NCBI RefSeq assembly: GCF_963678635.1
Contig: NC_087062.1
Location: 62,903,253 to 62,967,252 of the forward strand
Length of the DNA: 64,000 nucleotides
Direction: 5' to 3'
From: Symsagittifera roscoffensis
Taxonomy: Eukaryota > Xenacoelomorpha > Acoela > Convolutidae
The notes under the pieces were generated by a model. The model searched no databases. It saw nothing but the letters and a program-made list of their open reading frames with translations, and was not told where the DNA came from. The position numbers and the translations under genes are program-made. Positions 1 through 11,280 of this stretch are shown here, piece after piece; position 1 is the stretch's first letter; each line of letters starts with the position of its first letter.

Positions 1-350
1 AAATTAGATATTTTACCACTGTAAAGTATTTAATATTAACCAATCATGATCCATCTAACTAACAACCCACTTATTTGTAAGTGCTGAAATTACTTGTAAT
101 TTCAGCACCAGAGAGATTTGAATTTAACTTAGAAATTAGTTGCCTCTCCAAGAGAACTTCAGCAGCCGCAATAAACCAGTATACCCTCTATTGAGCCTAG
201 CAGAGACTAGTTAAACAACCTGAGACTAGATAGTATAAGAGTAAGATTAGGATCGGTATTAGACTAAGAAGTTGCACGAATCTATCCGGCCGAAAATAAG
301 ATAGCGTGACGAGCAGACGGTGTACCCTATCCGAAATTACTCTATGAGTT
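1..350. repeat. Left arm of a long-distance inverted repeat
   Basis: This stretch reappears in reverse complement at 28,748-29,080. Shared blocks include the hairpin at 81-108, a block reading AGACTAAGAAGTTGCACGAA, and CTCTATGAGT at the inner end. The arms look roughly three-quarters identical by eye, so the pair is old. The hairpin at 81-108 is a 13-bp perfect stem with a TT loop (GTGCTGAAATTAC / GTAATTTCAGCAC). The repeat probably continues left of the window. It could be the end of a transposon or simply two copies of a dispersed family in opposite orientation. No gene is seen in it. Confidence 0.7.
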
Positions 351-953
351 AACCACCTCGGTTCTAACTCATAAGCATCAATTTTTTGGTCTAACGAGTG
401 GTTTTACAAGGTTATTTATGAAGACCAAATTTGTTTGCCATGACCCCAATTAGTCTGCGCATGTAAATTTTTTAAACAACCGGACAATGTGAACAGTTAT
501 TTTAATTATAAAATTTTGCAGGTGGGGGAGGGGGGAAGGAAAAAGAGCCTTTTTTGCAAATTCTGAAACAATTTCCACCACTCAAAAACTAGACAGTTTT
601 GGAGGGTCATAATTTCAGGCTAGAATCGGAACTCAACGAGGAGAGGCTGCTAGGTTAAAATGAGCCCAAATTTGAGGTGATTCTGCCGTTTTTTGAAGCA
701 ACCAAGAAGCAAAGATCGCATATACTGGTGTTTGTTACTCCTGAAATGACATAAGTGTCGAATCTAACTCAATGTTGTAATCAACAGTTCTGAAAAATTA
801 GCACACGTGATTTTTGATTCTTGCGCGTCATCATTTTTCTTATGGAATGAATTGAGCGGGTAACCATAAAGAGTTTCGTCGAATCGGAAAAATTCGAATC
901 AACTGCGAAAAAACAGCTAACACGTAAGACAACTTGTCTATTCGCGACACAAG
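351..953. other. Upstream region of the REEP-like gene, no gene seen
   Basis: Non-coding. It contains a G-rich run at 521-535 followed at 536-549 by the AAAAAGAGCC motif that recurs through the next 6 kb. No clear TATA box or splice leader is visible. The region presumably holds the promoter and 5' UTR of the gene at 954. Confidence 0.4.
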
Positions 954-1919
954 ATGGAGCAACGTTCTCCATCGCAACAGTCACAGCCCAACAGAGGTCA
1001 ATCAGGTCAGTCTCATCATTCAGGTCAACCTCCAGCTCAGGGTCAAGGTCAAGCGAGAGGTCAACAGGCACAGGGAGCAATTGCCTCCAAACTAAACGAT
1101 CTACTTTACGGAAACAACAAATTCGCCCAAACTATGGAGCAATTCGAAGCAAAAACCGGATGCAAACGAGAATATTTTTTCTACGCTATACTATCCATAC
1201 CCGTTCTCATAGTTGCCTTACTGATGGGGGGAGATTTGATCATAATTGGGTTAGCTTTCGTCTACCCAGGAATCAAAACAGCAGAAGCCGTTGAGAAAAA
1301 TGATGGTCAAGAAATGCAACGTTGGTTGGCATATTGGGTTGTAATTTGTGTGTCATTTTGCGTTGGCTGGGTAATAGACACGTTTTTCTTTTGGATCCCG
1401 GCACTGTTTTGGATGAAAATAGCCTACAATTTGTGGCTTTTGGCACCAGAACCATACTCTGGAACCATGATGATATACGGTGGTTTCCTCGGACCCAAAG
1501 TCAGGCAGCTGCTTCCTCAACTAAAATCCCAACTCAACAGCGTTGTGAGTGCCGGGCGAAGTATCACTTCACCACGGAAATCGGGTGGGGGTCAGACTGC
1601 GGGTGGGGGTCAGACTGCTCCTACTGCTCAGCGTCAAAGTGGCGGAAGTGGCGCGGGAGCTCATACTGCGCTTCCCAGGGGCTCCCAAGTCTCGGGAGCT
1701 AACCAGTCACAGGTGCAGGGTTCGCAAATGGGTCAGATGAGACAATCGGGAGGCATGTCTAGGGGAGGTTCTGGTGGCCCTGGATCCCAGATGCAGGGAT
1801 CTCAAGGCCAGGGATCTCAAAGCCAGATGCAGGGGCAACAGTCTCAGACGAGCGGAATGGGAGGCTCTCAAGATAGAGACAGTCAAGAACATGATGATTA
1901 TGAAGAGGATGACGAATAG
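954..1919 (+). CDS. REEP5/6-like (TB2/DP1/HVA22 family) ER membrane-shaping protein
   Basis: A 321-residue uninterrupted ORF starting at an ATG. Residues 1-45 are rich in Q, S, G and P. Residues about 70-190 form a TB2/DP1/HVA22 domain: hydrophobic hairpin one (about 75-105) ends in VYPGI followed by a K/E segment, and hairpin two spans about 124-163 (LAYWVV, FFWIPALFWMKIAYNLWLLAP). The typical G-x-x-x-IY motif follows at about 170-176. Residues 195-305 are low-complexity Q/S/G repeats and the C-terminus is acidic (about 307-321). Family members insert paired hairpins in the ER membrane, curve tubules and aid traffic of some receptors. Typical yop1/REEP5 proteins are under 200 residues, so both tails are long extensions. 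There is no intron, which fits either a compact gene or a retrocopy. The start is the first in-frame ATG before the Q-rich region. Confidence 0.88.
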   Translation: MEQRSPSQQSQPNRGQSGQSHHSGQPPAQGQGQARGQQAQGAIASKLNDLLYGNNKFAQTMEQFEAKTGCKREYFFYAILSIPVLIVALLMGGDLIIIGLAFVYPGIKTAEAVEKNDGQEMQRWLAYWVVICVSFCVGWVIDTFFFWIPALFWMKIAYNLWLLAPEPYSGTMMIYGGFLGPKVRQLLPQLKSQLNSVVSAGRSITSPRKSGGGQTAGGGQTAPTAQRQSGGSGAGAHTALPRGSQVSGANQSQVQGSQMGQMRQSGGMSRGGSGGPGSQMQGSQGQGSQSQMQGQQSQTSGMGGSQDRDSQEHDDYEEDDE

Positions 1920-1921
1920 AC

Positions 1922-1969
1922 AGGAACAGGTGATGTATGTTTAGCTTAGATCTGCAAGCTCCTGTTCCT
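1922..1969. other. Stem-loop just after the REEP-like stop codon
   Basis: AGGAACAGG at 1,922-1,930 pairs with CCTGTTCCT at 1,961-1,969, leaving a loop of 30 bases. It starts three bases after the TAG stop and ends six bases before the MITE. It may be a 3' UTR structure or a footprint; function unknown. Confidence 0.45.
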
Positions 1970-1974
1970 TGATA

Positions 1975-2783
1975 CACTAGTGGACAAAATTATGCGCAAC
2001 TTCAGGATTTTACTCTGTAAAATACTTGTTTTCAAAGCACATTTTGGACAACATTTCCTTCGAAAATCCGTAAAATTTTTTAAATAGACCAAGAGTGAAT
2101 GATCAGAGCTACGCTCTATGAAAAAAAATACAATTATTACTCCAATGACTTACCAATGAAACCGTGGTCTGAAAATGCCAGTTTTCCTCATCTGCACTAA
2201 TTTTTGCATCGTAGTGAAATCTTTCTTGATTAAGCGGAGTATGAAATTTGTTAATGCAAGATGAAACATCCTCAGACAGAAAATGGAAACAATCAGTGTG
2301 AATTTTGGCTCTTTTTCAGTCCACCCCCCTGATTTTTTCGGAAATTTATTAAATGAAAACGTATTTAAAATGACTTTTCGTGTTATAAAATGCATTAAAA
2401 CGTGTCGGCGTGAACAGGTGAACAAATTTTCACAAGTTTTGTTGCATGCAAAATGCCATGTGAACAATTTTTGAACAGCTTTATTTTGAAATTTTACGAG
2501 GGGGTTGAAAAACTGGAAAAGAGCCGAAGTTTTTACTAAACTCAGACGTTTGTTACTTATTCACGCGATGAGGAAAACTTGCATTTTCAGACCCGAATTT
2601 CTTTGGTAAGGCATTGAAACCAATAACTAGTTTTTTCATAGAGCGTAGCTCTGACCATTTACTCTTGGTCCATGTAAAAATTTTACTGAATTTCGAGAAG
2701 GAAATGTTGTCCAAAATGCACATTGAAAACAGGCTTTTTACAGAGTAAAATCTTGAAATTGGGCTTAATTTTGTCCTCTAGTG
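1975..2783. mobile_element. MITE with long terminal inverted repeats and TA target duplication
   Basis: Ends CACTAGTGGACAAAATTA and TTAATTTTGTCCTCTAGTG are inverted copies flanked on both sides by TA (1,973-1,974 and 2,784-2,785). The inverted homology extends inward about 200 bp on each side (for example GAGCGTAGCTCTGA and its mate GATCAGAGCTACGCTC). There is no transposase ORF. TA duplication and CAC/GTG termini fit a Tc1/mariner-type non-autonomous element. The interior carries two copies of the AAAAGAGCC motif. Confidence 0.85.
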
Positions 2784-3639
2784 TAGAATTTTTATAGCCT
2801 CCAAAATCTAACTAAAGAAGGAGCTGTGGCGTAGGGTAGTTTTTTCGCCGGATTTTAACGACCACTGGTAAAACTCATATTAAAACCGAATTGATAATGA
2901 TTCGGATTCAAAAAACAATTTCAAACAAGTATAGCTGATTGATTTCGAACATATTCTTAAAAACGGCCTTTCCCGTTAAAGCCCCTCTAGCATTGAGGCG
3001 AAAACAATTATAGCCCCTCTAGTTACTAAATATGCATAATGAAATAAAGACACACTTGCTATTTAACTGTGCATGTTTATTTATTGTGTCTTATTTAATG
3101 GGGGGCTATAATTCACTTAAGAGGTTACAATGAAATAAAACAATTGAATATGTTTCCGTGTTTACATATGTTTTCAATACATTTCGTTGTTTTATTTGAA
3201 CGTGTTTTTTATTTAATTTTTTTTTCAAAAATGGGCGTGTTTTGTTCAAGTTTTTCACATGTGTTTCTTACCAGATAAGCAACAGCTTATATTGCGTCTC
3301 GAAAATTGTTGAAAACTCCACACTGCGGGTCACATTTGTGTCACAAAATTTCTCGATACAATATTTAGCTGCTGTTTATAATATATCGAGAAAATTAAAG
3401 GGCAAAAAATAATGGGTCAACGACCCAAAAAACACCCAAAAAATGTTTCTTTTTTAAAATAAATAAGTGGTGTTTTTTTTGCGTGGTGTGATGAGATTAT
3501 TATATGAAAACGTTGAAAAATACTGAATTAGGTATAATTGACAACAGCTATCTTCCAAAATGGATAACAATTTAAAAAATGTGTTTAAAATAAAAGCTAG
3601 CAAAAACAAAACACACCCGAAAAATAAGCGCCAGAATAA

Positions 3640-4690
3640 AAAGTTTTCTCAGTTTTCAATTTTTTTTTCATTTTTTACCCAAATAAAAAAGTGGGACGGT
3701 AAATTGTGGTTTTGTGGTTTTTTCTGGCTTTTCCCAGTCCCGTTTTCAATTTTTACTAAGCTTTTACCTCTATTTTCTATTAAACAATGTTTGTCCTGTC
3801 ATGAAACTTTTCGGCTCTTTTCCACTTTCCCATCCCCTTCGTAAAATCACATTAAAATGATATCTCGAAGTTTAACAGTTATCATAAGTTTTATCATAAG
3901 GCTATCATAATGAAACGATTGGGGGCTCTTTTCCACAACAAACCCCCCTCCCACCACAGTTTTTGAAGATTTTGTTTTTTTACTTGTTTTTTCTTTTTTT
4001 TATCGCTAAATGCGTAATGTTACGATGTAAAAGATTTTTTAAAAATTTTCAACCGCTCCCCCTTCATTTGAAATTAATTTTTGGAAAATTATTTTAACAA
4101 TGTCATATTGTAATGAAAACTTGCATGGCAAACACACTAAATACCGTGAATAGATTTGTTCTGCATGCATACCTTACATCGTACATCATGCATTTAGCTT
4201 TAACCGCATGTAAAAACAACTAAAAAAGGTGAAAATTTGCAAAGTGAGGGGGCGAGGAGTTAAAAAGAGCTTTTTAAAATCACCATTTTTATTTCATGGC
4301 ATTAAGACAACATTCGCATAATTTTTCAAAATTAACATTAAATTTAAGGGAGTTGAAAAGAGCTAATTATTGGTTCCGAGTTATCAGTATTGAGAAAATC
4401 TGGTCCACATTTTTGACAGTTCAGATGTTAAAACCTCAACGAGTTGATTTTTTTGGTCTGTAAAATAGTGTTCAACTAAAAATTTCAAAAGCTGTCATAA
4501 TTCGCGGTTAAATCTTCCATAAAATAGAAGTTCTAATTATACTTTTAATGTTTTATTTTGTTTTTAATCATTTTTTTGTAATTATAATTGTACTCGGAAT
4601 ATTTTGTGCTAGCATCCGTTATGACAGAGAGACCAAAGATGGAAAACTCATTTCAGGCAAACAGATTTGAACACTCAAAAATCTTGCGCA
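3640..4690. repeat. Diverged segmental repeat, copy 1
   Basis: This stretch is broadly collinear with 5,140-6,580: a TTTTCCCAGT block, then CGGCTCTTTTCCA, then a C-rich block (CCCCCCTCCCACC), then a TAATGTTACGAT block, then AAGGGAGTTGAAAAGAGC, then a TTTTGTGCTAGC-type block. Non-coding: ORFs in it are short and not shared between copies. It looks like an old dispersed repeat or satellite-like unit. Confidence 0.6.
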
Positions 4691-5139
4691 AATAGTTGAA
4701 GTCAAACAACAAATCCAGGACATTAAAAAACAAATTGAACAAATGTACAATCGGCAGACAAATGAACCATAATTGACAACACTTATCTTCGAAAGTGAAT
4801 GATAATTAAAAACGAAAAACAATCTGAAAAATTCTCATTTTTTGTGTTCTTTTCTATTTAACAATTCCACTTGTTTTTTTTTGTGACATGAAGTTTTTTT
4901 TGTATAAAATAAATCATTCTCGTTAGCTCACTAGCTCAAAAAAGATCGTTAGCTCAAAAGTCTAAAATTGTTTTTTTTTCCGTCAAAATTAAAAAAAATT
5001 TAAAACTTTTAATGTCGACGAATCACGTCTGAACAGGTTTCAAAATGATATATCAATCGACCTCTTCTGAAAAACATCTTTGGTACCTGATTTTGCGTAT
5101 AAAAAATATAGAAAAAAAAACACAGAAAGAATAGTTGTT

Positions 5140-6580
5140 TTGACACAAATTGTTGATTTTTCTCTTTTTTTAGAACGAATGTGTGGGATAGTGATTTGTG
5201 TTTTTTTGGCTTTTTGTGGATTTTCCCAGTTCCATCCTTTAAATTTCACAAAATTTTCACCCCTATATTGTATTAAACATTGTATGTCCTGCCATGTAAA
5301 ATTTCGGCTCTTTTCCAGTTCACCGTCCCCCTCGTAAATTCACATTAGAAAGATGTCTCAAAATGTTTTTGCAATTCACGAATAGGAGGGTTGCATCATT
5401 TTGCTTACTTGTTTACGCTGACACGTGTTACTGTATTTTTGAACATCCAAATTTTGGGGAGCTGTACTGTAAAAGAGGCGTTTCTGTTCTCAATTTGGGG
5501 TAATTTTCTCAAATTTTGGGTGACTTTGTCAAACAAATTTCAAAATTGTATATAACTCAAGAAACTGAAGATGATGCTTTCTTTCGTAGAGCTCAAAGTT
5601 TTTTAAAACTATTTTAAAAAACTGGTTTTTGATGTCGTTGATTTCCTTTTCTCAATTTGGGGTAATTGTCTCAAATTTGGGTGACTTTGTCAAACAAGTT
5701 TCAAAATTGTATATAACTCAAGAAGCTGAAGATAATGCTTTTTTTTTCGTAGAGCTCAAAGTTTTTTAAAACTATTTTAAAAAATTGGTTTTTGATGTCG
5801 TTGATCATTTTTTAATCTAATTGATTTCTCAAACGCTTTTCGCACTATTTCTTGGCTACTAGTCTTTCATAACAGCCCCCCTCCCGCCGCATCTGTTAAA
5901 AATTTTAATTTTTTAGTTGTTTTTAACAGTTATTATGACTAAATGCTTAATGTTACGATTTTTCTGTTCCAAAAATTTTCATTCAATTATATGTTTCAAG
6001 AACGGTAATAATTTCCGGTTGAATCTTTTTGCATTGAAATTAACATCTTATTGTTTGTGTTTATTTGTGTCTTTAGTTTTTTGCAACGATTGTTGCAGTC
6101 AGAACGTTTTGTGCTGGCGTCTTTTATAACGGAGAGACCCAATGATAGAAAAGTACCACACCTTTTGTTCGACATGCCTAAGCTTATGGCATTCAGACCC
6201 CATTGACGTAGTTTTTCATAATTGAAACTGAAATTAAGGGAGTGGAAAAGAGCCCATTGTTGGTTCCAACTTATCAGTCAGTAAAAAATGGTCTACAATT
6301 TTAACAATGAATTTTTTAATCACCAAACGAGTTGATTTTTCTGTTCCAAAAATTTTTATTCAATTATATATTTCAAAAACGGCGATAATTTGCGGTTGAA
6401 TCTTTTTGCATTGAAACTAACATCTTATTGTTTGCGTTTATTTGTGTCTATACTTTTTTTGCAACCATAATTGCAGTCAGAACAGTTTGTGCTGGCGTCC
6501 TTTATGACGGAGAAACCCAATGATGGAAAACCAGTTTCCTTCAATCAGAATTGAATACTCAAAAATCTCAAATTTTTTCC
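5140..6580. repeat. Diverged segmental repeat, copy 2
   Basis: Second copy of the 3,640-4,690 arrangement. A 162-bp tandem duplication (5,487-5,806) interrupts it, and the last block is itself doubled (5,955-6,155 and 6,325-6,580 share a TTGAATCTTTTTGCATTGAAA segment and a GTGCTGGCGTC segment). No convincing gene. Confidence 0.6.
5487..5806. repeat. Two-unit tandem repeat of about 162 bp
   Basis: Units 5,487-5,648 and 5,649-5,806 both begin TTCTCAATTTGGGGTAATT and share CGTAGAGCTCAAAG and TTTTTGATGTCGTTGAT. They differ at only a few positions, so the duplication is younger than the surrounding repeats. Confidence 0.85.
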
Positions 6581-7489
6581 GAAAAAATTCTAAAATAAGC
6601 AACAAATCCAGAACATTAAAAACAAAACGGATCGATTGCAAAATAAGCAGACAAATGAATTTTCGAACATCGCCAGATCTGAGACGCATTACAAACAGCA
6701 GCAAAATAAGATTATACCGATTTTGAAAAATTGAAAAATAAAACAAACATTTTGTAAACACAGTTCAACAAAATTAACATGGCAAAAGTCTTCTTCAATT
6801 AATTTTCAGACTGATTCTGAGCAAAAACCGTTCGAGGAACAAGGAACGTCTAACGATTAAGATTGATTGAAAGTTTTCCATCACTTGGTCCATCCATCAT
6901 AAAAATAGCCCCAATTTTTAAAGATAAGTTTTATGTGCCATTTGACTTCTACTTAGCTAAACACATTATCAACACAAACGGGTTTTTTTTAAAAAAAAGT
7001 ACAAATATAATGAAAAATCTTTTTCTTTTAGATCGAGAAACACCACAATATCGGATAGAAGAAGAACGCGCTTACACAATATTGGTGAGAAGAACAGGAT
7101 AAACAGCAGTTGACTTTTTGCCATTCGCTCATTTCACTCCGCAACAAAGCTTAACAAAGTTTAAGTAGCTAGTTCACATTTTTCTTTTTTCTTTTATCAC
7201 CACTACATAATACTCAGACTTTCCACATAAAACCAAGACCGATTGACGAAATTGAACTATTACTTGCACTTTGAAGTCTGAGCAGGAGCAAACTAATTCT
7301 TGTTTAGTCAAAACAGGTATCATGAAATTGTATGAGATTTAGGTTTTTAAAGAGTCATGAACCCAGTGAATACTCTTATAAAGGTCTTGATGAACCTTTT
7401 TCGTTTTTTTTAGAGAAAATTCTTCAATTTTGTTCACGCTCAATTTTTTGATTTTTCGCAGTTTGACTTATGATTTTTTTTTCAGTTCC
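6581..7489. other. AT-rich spacer without a supported gene
   Basis: Short ORFs occur (for example 6,863-7,102 on +) but start at non-ATG codons, are AT-biased and show no recognisable domain. A TTTTCTTTTAG|ATCGAG stretch near 7,030 resembles a splice acceptor, so a missed small exon cannot be excluded. Confidence 0.35.
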
Positions 7490-7683
7490 GTGCATTTCAA
7501 ACGTTAAAAGGAAGACAAACACTACTATCGAACATCAAAAGTGTAAGAGTCACGAATAACGTGATCAACTTCTAAGTTCGAAAACTGACATTAATTATCA
7601 CAATTCCTAGCGAAATGAAAATTTTAATTATTGATCCAAGGTTCTCAAATTTGGTTAATTTGAACTTAAAAGTGTCCATCATA
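7490..7683. repeat. Diverged tandem sub-repeat next to repeat R
   Basis: Resembles the following unit (7,785-8,030): CAGTT, then a run of purines with CACTA(C)TATCGAACA, then ACGAATAACGTGATCAACTT-like and ATTGATCCA blocks. The target region of the family A composite was therefore already a small repeat array. Confidence 0.5.
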
Positions 7684-8143
7684 AGTTGTTCTACAAATTC
7701 AAAGATCTCTAGGGTCATCTATTTTTTTCTTTGAAATTCGAAAGTTGAAGATTTTTGAAAAAAAATCAAGTTTTTTTTTTTCAGTTTTAGTTGGCTATGT
7801 TTCTTAAAACGAAGGCAAACTACACTATCGAACAGTAAAAACAAAATAATTACGAAAACGAGATAAACTTTTAGTTTTGAAAGTGAAATTGTATTTTCAG
7901 ATTTCTCAGCTGAATAAAAAATTTCCCTGTTGATCCAGTTTTCTGACACTGGGTTGTTTTTTTTTCAAAAAAAGTCAATCGTAAATTAGTTTAAAAATTC
8001 AAAGAGCTCTAAGGCTTTATAACTTTACTTTGAAATTTGGAAACTTATATTTTTGGTCAACTGTCTGTGCTATGCTTTTTGAGACGCTTTGGAAATTTTT
8101 TAAACTTTTCTCTAATAGATTAGTTTTTCCCAGTAAATTTTTG
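7684..8143. repeat. Direct repeat R, left copy, flanking the family A composite
   Basis: Matches 26,058-26,516 in the same orientation, from TACAAATTCAAAGATC to CCCAGTAAATTTTTG, with scattered substitutions and small indels. The two copies sit exactly at the outer edges of the 18-kb family A composite. LTR elements normally duplicate only 4-6 bp of target, so this is either insertion into a repeat array or a segmental event. Confidence 0.8.
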
Positions 8144-8144
8144 A

Positions 8145-8470
8145 CCAGTAAATTCCACCAGAGCTATTACTTACTTTTTCATATCGAAGTTTTACAAATT
8201 TTAGAAGGGGGAAAACTGATACGGCAGTCAAAGTCATATTGAGCCGTCCATTATAGTTATGTTTGATATCACTAAAGGTCAAGGTCGGGACAGGTCTCCC
8301 GCCAACCACCACTCATGAAGTAACTAAAAGATCACTCTTTTGATACTGTTGAAAGATTACAGTTCTCAACTCTTTTTTAATGCAACTAATCATTCGTAAC
8401 TAGTTTCTAGTTCAACCCTTTGAGATAAGTTTTATCCATTAGTTATTAGCAGATACTTTAGCATTTCACA
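8145..8470 (+). repeat. Family A LTR, 5' copy
   Basis: About 320 bp, repeated at 13,255-13,579 and, with an internal deletion, at 19,689-19,905. Shared landmarks are TTCCACCAG near the left end, a ATATTGAGCCGTCC block, GATCACTCTTTTGA and a TTAGCATTTCACA right end. The right end CA is the canonical LTR terminus. The left edge is fuzzy because only the 19.7-kb copy starts with TG. Confidence 0.75.
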
Positions 8471-9290
8471 TAGCGCAGCCAGCAGAATCGACCCACGTTG
8501 AACGGACTGAACTTTTAGGGGTACCTGTATTTTGGCCCAAGCCATTCCCAGACCCACCTTTTTCATGGGAAATTTGGATTGGAGAACAATGTGACCCTAA
8601 AGACTTTTTGTCGATCCCGCCGAGGTATTTGACGACCCGCCTATTAGACCGGAAAGAATTCCAGAATCAGAAAACGAAACAGAGGGAAACAACAGAGTCG
8701 CAAGAGGCCGAGCGGAAATCAGAAAAATGAACGAAATAAAAATCGAAAGGAGGAAGAAAGGTCCCAAGTTAGGACAAAACATATGTTATCACAAAGCAGA
8801 CCAGCGAGTCAAATCTTGTATATTCTTTGCTCTAGGAACAGAAGGGAAGAAACGTTTTCTCCAAAGCTTCCCTCTCACTATGCTATCCGATATAAATTTC
8901 AAAGATTTTTCGCCCAATGTGAAGGTTCATTTAAAAAGGAGAAGAAATTCATAGCAGAACGTATGCACCTCTACAACACCAACCAAGCTGACAGGGAAGG
9001 TCTTGAATCATTTTTCCTAAGACTCTCAGGTCAAGCAGCTTTATGCGGGTGGTCAGTCGCAATCGAGAATATATTCATTGCAAAGATGAAGTTCGAAGAT
9101 ATCCAGAGAGAGACGTTTGTATCAACCTGGGATTATTCTCCTAATCATAAATCATACTGCCGAGCTAGGGGCGTAATTTGCAAATCATGCAACAAAAACG
9201 GACCTTCGCTAGATGTTGTAATTCTACAAAAAAGTAAATATTGTAGATAATGAGTCAGATTCTACAGTAGAAGAAGATATAAACTTCATA
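8471..9290 (+). pseudogene. Family A gag remnant, + copy
   Basis: Gag begins right at the LTR edge; here the ATG seen in the - copy has become ATA. The reading frame carries a conserved aromatic/proline N-terminus (LGVPV, PFPDPPFSW near 8,520-8,575). A basic RRKK segment near 8,755 and capsid-like helices to about 9,120 follow. An internal deletion joins capsid sequence directly to a knuckle-like stretch (SPNHKSYC, then CKSCNKN near 9,185). One base is missing in the last knuckle relative to the - copy, destroying its H and final C. Several frameshifts make this a pseudogene. Confidence 0.7.
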
Positions 9291-9439
9291 ACGTCGGACA
9301 TCGAATCAGAAATTGGCGATCTGAAAATTTCAGGAACTAGTCACCAACACCCTATTCTAAAAGTCTCACCGAGGGAACACTCATCCCCCGCGAAACACAT
9401 TGTATCAGTTCCCAAATTAATCTCAATAAAAAACCGGAT

Positions 9440-9770
9440 GTAATAAACTCACCATCGGGAAAGATCAAACGCCTCCAAGTTACCCTATGGGTAAATAACT
9501 CACTTTTCAAAGCCACTGTAGATATGGGCAGTTCAGCCTCTTTTGTAAATGAAAATATAGCGGACCTTCTTTTAAGGACAAGAAAAAATGTAAAAATGTA
9601 CCCTAAATCATCCTAGCCTATTGACATATCTTTTGTTGATTATAACCACAAGCTGATTGAATTATTTGGAACCCTAGTAACAGACATATCATCATTAGGC
9701 TGGAAAATCAAATCAGCCCAATTCCTAGTATCTGAAAACAGGACATGATTTCTACTAGGTCTAGATTTAC
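9440..9770 (+). pseudogene. Family A aspartic protease remnant
   Basis: Retropepsin-like stretch. The active-site-like motif DMGS (D codon at 9,521-9,523) is preceded by LFKATV and followed by ASFVN, then a hydrophobic run (LFGTLVTDI, about 9,665-9,695) and LLGLDL (about 9,750-9,770). The usual DTG/DSG reads DMG in all visible copies. Stops (for example after PKSS) break the frame. The product would have cut the Gag-Pol polyprotein. Confidence 0.65.
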
Positions 9771-9834
9771 AAGGTGCAAAAGAGTCAAAACAACCCAATC
9801 ACGACCTCATGAAGTTTTAGGGGATGAAGAAAAT

Positions 9835-10740
9835 GACATGGAAAAACATCCAACCATTGGAAAAAAAGTTTTACTCAAACAAATACAACACTTGGCAGAT
9901 CAAAAAGTCACCGGGTACACACAGTCTTCAAGCAACCTCTGATTCGAATTCAAGAAAAGGGCCGAAGTGTCCCGATTCACATTCAAGAGAGAGTTGCAGA
10001 GGAAATCAAACGTCTCATTAGAGAAGGTCATAAAGTTAAATTGAACAAGTGCACCAGCGAAGTTTTGTAGCATCTGTGGTTGTTACGGCAAAGAAGGATG
10101 GTTCAGTAAAAATAACAATGGATACAAAACCCATGAATGCTCAGATTTTTATAAACCAATAACAAATAACAAACCTTTTAGAACAACTGGACGTAGCAGC
10201 CCAAACAATCAATTCTAACTTACCGGGTGAAGTACTTTTCACTTCTTTAGATCTTAAATATGCTTTTAGTCATCTCAAACTAACTGATTCGGCCAGTAAC
10301 CACTGTAATTTAACATTTCATGTGGAGACGCTACATGTACTTACCGCTTCAGAACCGGTTTTTATGGGCTTTCAGCCATGCCTAAAGAATTCCAAAAGGC
10401 AATGGACAATACTCTTTGCAATATTCCGGGTGTCATTTGCTTTTTAGACGATATCTTAATTGTTACAGAAGGGTCGTTTTCCGACCACAATCTAATTGTA
10501 AATAACGTATTTGAAAGACTGTACAAAGAAGGTTTCGCATTGAAGCTACCGAAATGTGAGTTTGCATTAAAAAAGATCCCTTGACTGGATTTCGACATCG
10601 ATCACCTTGGCTATAGACCTAAGCACTCTAAGGTCCAAGCTATTCTGGAACTGAAACCTCCAAGAACTCTTAAGCAACTAAGATCCTATATGGGCGTACT
10701 TAACCACCTCTAACGTTTCCTATATAACCTACAGTTATTT
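9835..10740 (+). pseudogene. Family A reverse transcriptase remnant
   Basis: Ty3/gypsy RT palm motifs are visible: SLDLKYAFSHL (motif A, about 10,245-10,277), RTGFYGLSAMPKEFQ (motif B, about 10,345-10,395) and FLDDIL (motif C, about 10,441-10,458), then GWIS/H-type and thumb residues. The catalytic aspartates are present, but frameshifts near 10,060, 10,150 and 10,580 and a stop near 10,710 interrupt the frame. Confidence 0.8.
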
Positions 10741-10827
10741 ACGGAAAAGTTTCGCTCATCCCTGACATCATCTAACAAAGAGAAATTTATTTGGGATAAG
10801 AGCCAACAAGACGCCCGCGAAGCTACA

Positions 10828-11280
10828 TTGAAACTAATATCGGATATCACCATGATGTACCACTACGATCCCAAGATAAAATCAAAAATCGAATGTGACG
10901 CCAGTCACAGTGGGTTAGGAGCGGCCCTAGAACAACAACTCACTGAGGACACTTTGGTACCGATATCGTTTGCATCTAGATTCCTCAACGTCAAAGAAAA
11001 GAAATACAGCACCAACAAAATCGAAATATTAGCAATATACTGGTACTGTGAACACTTTAGAAATTATATTCTGGGCAACTTTTTTGAAATGTTTACTGAT
11101 CATAATACAAAAATCTCGGCAACAAATCGCGGTAACAAATCTTATCAATCAAAATTAACCAGGTGGGCAGATAGACTCCTACCTTTTAACTTTGACATAT
11201 CTCACATTTCCGGATCGTCGGAATTGTCGATTATCTATCCCGTTATCCGACTTTTGAAGCACCGGATTCTTCTAATTTGA
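10828..11280 (+). pseudogene. Family A RNase H remnant
   Basis: RNase H of gypsy type: CDASHSGLGAAL (first Asp), NKIEILAI (Glu), FTDHNT (Asp), then WADRLLPFNFDISHI. The last catalytic block is damaged here (GSSELSIIYP), whereas the partial copy at 13,600 keeps a form closer to DFLSRYP. About 150 codons are open without a stop, making it the best-preserved pol fragment of this copy. Confidence 0.8.

Noticed and set aside
3560-3844. 94-codon + ORF and its partner at 5,080-5,337 as a gene pair
   Set aside because: Similarity is at DNA level from a repeat; homopolymer-driven Phe/Lys-rich translations and no conserved reading frame.
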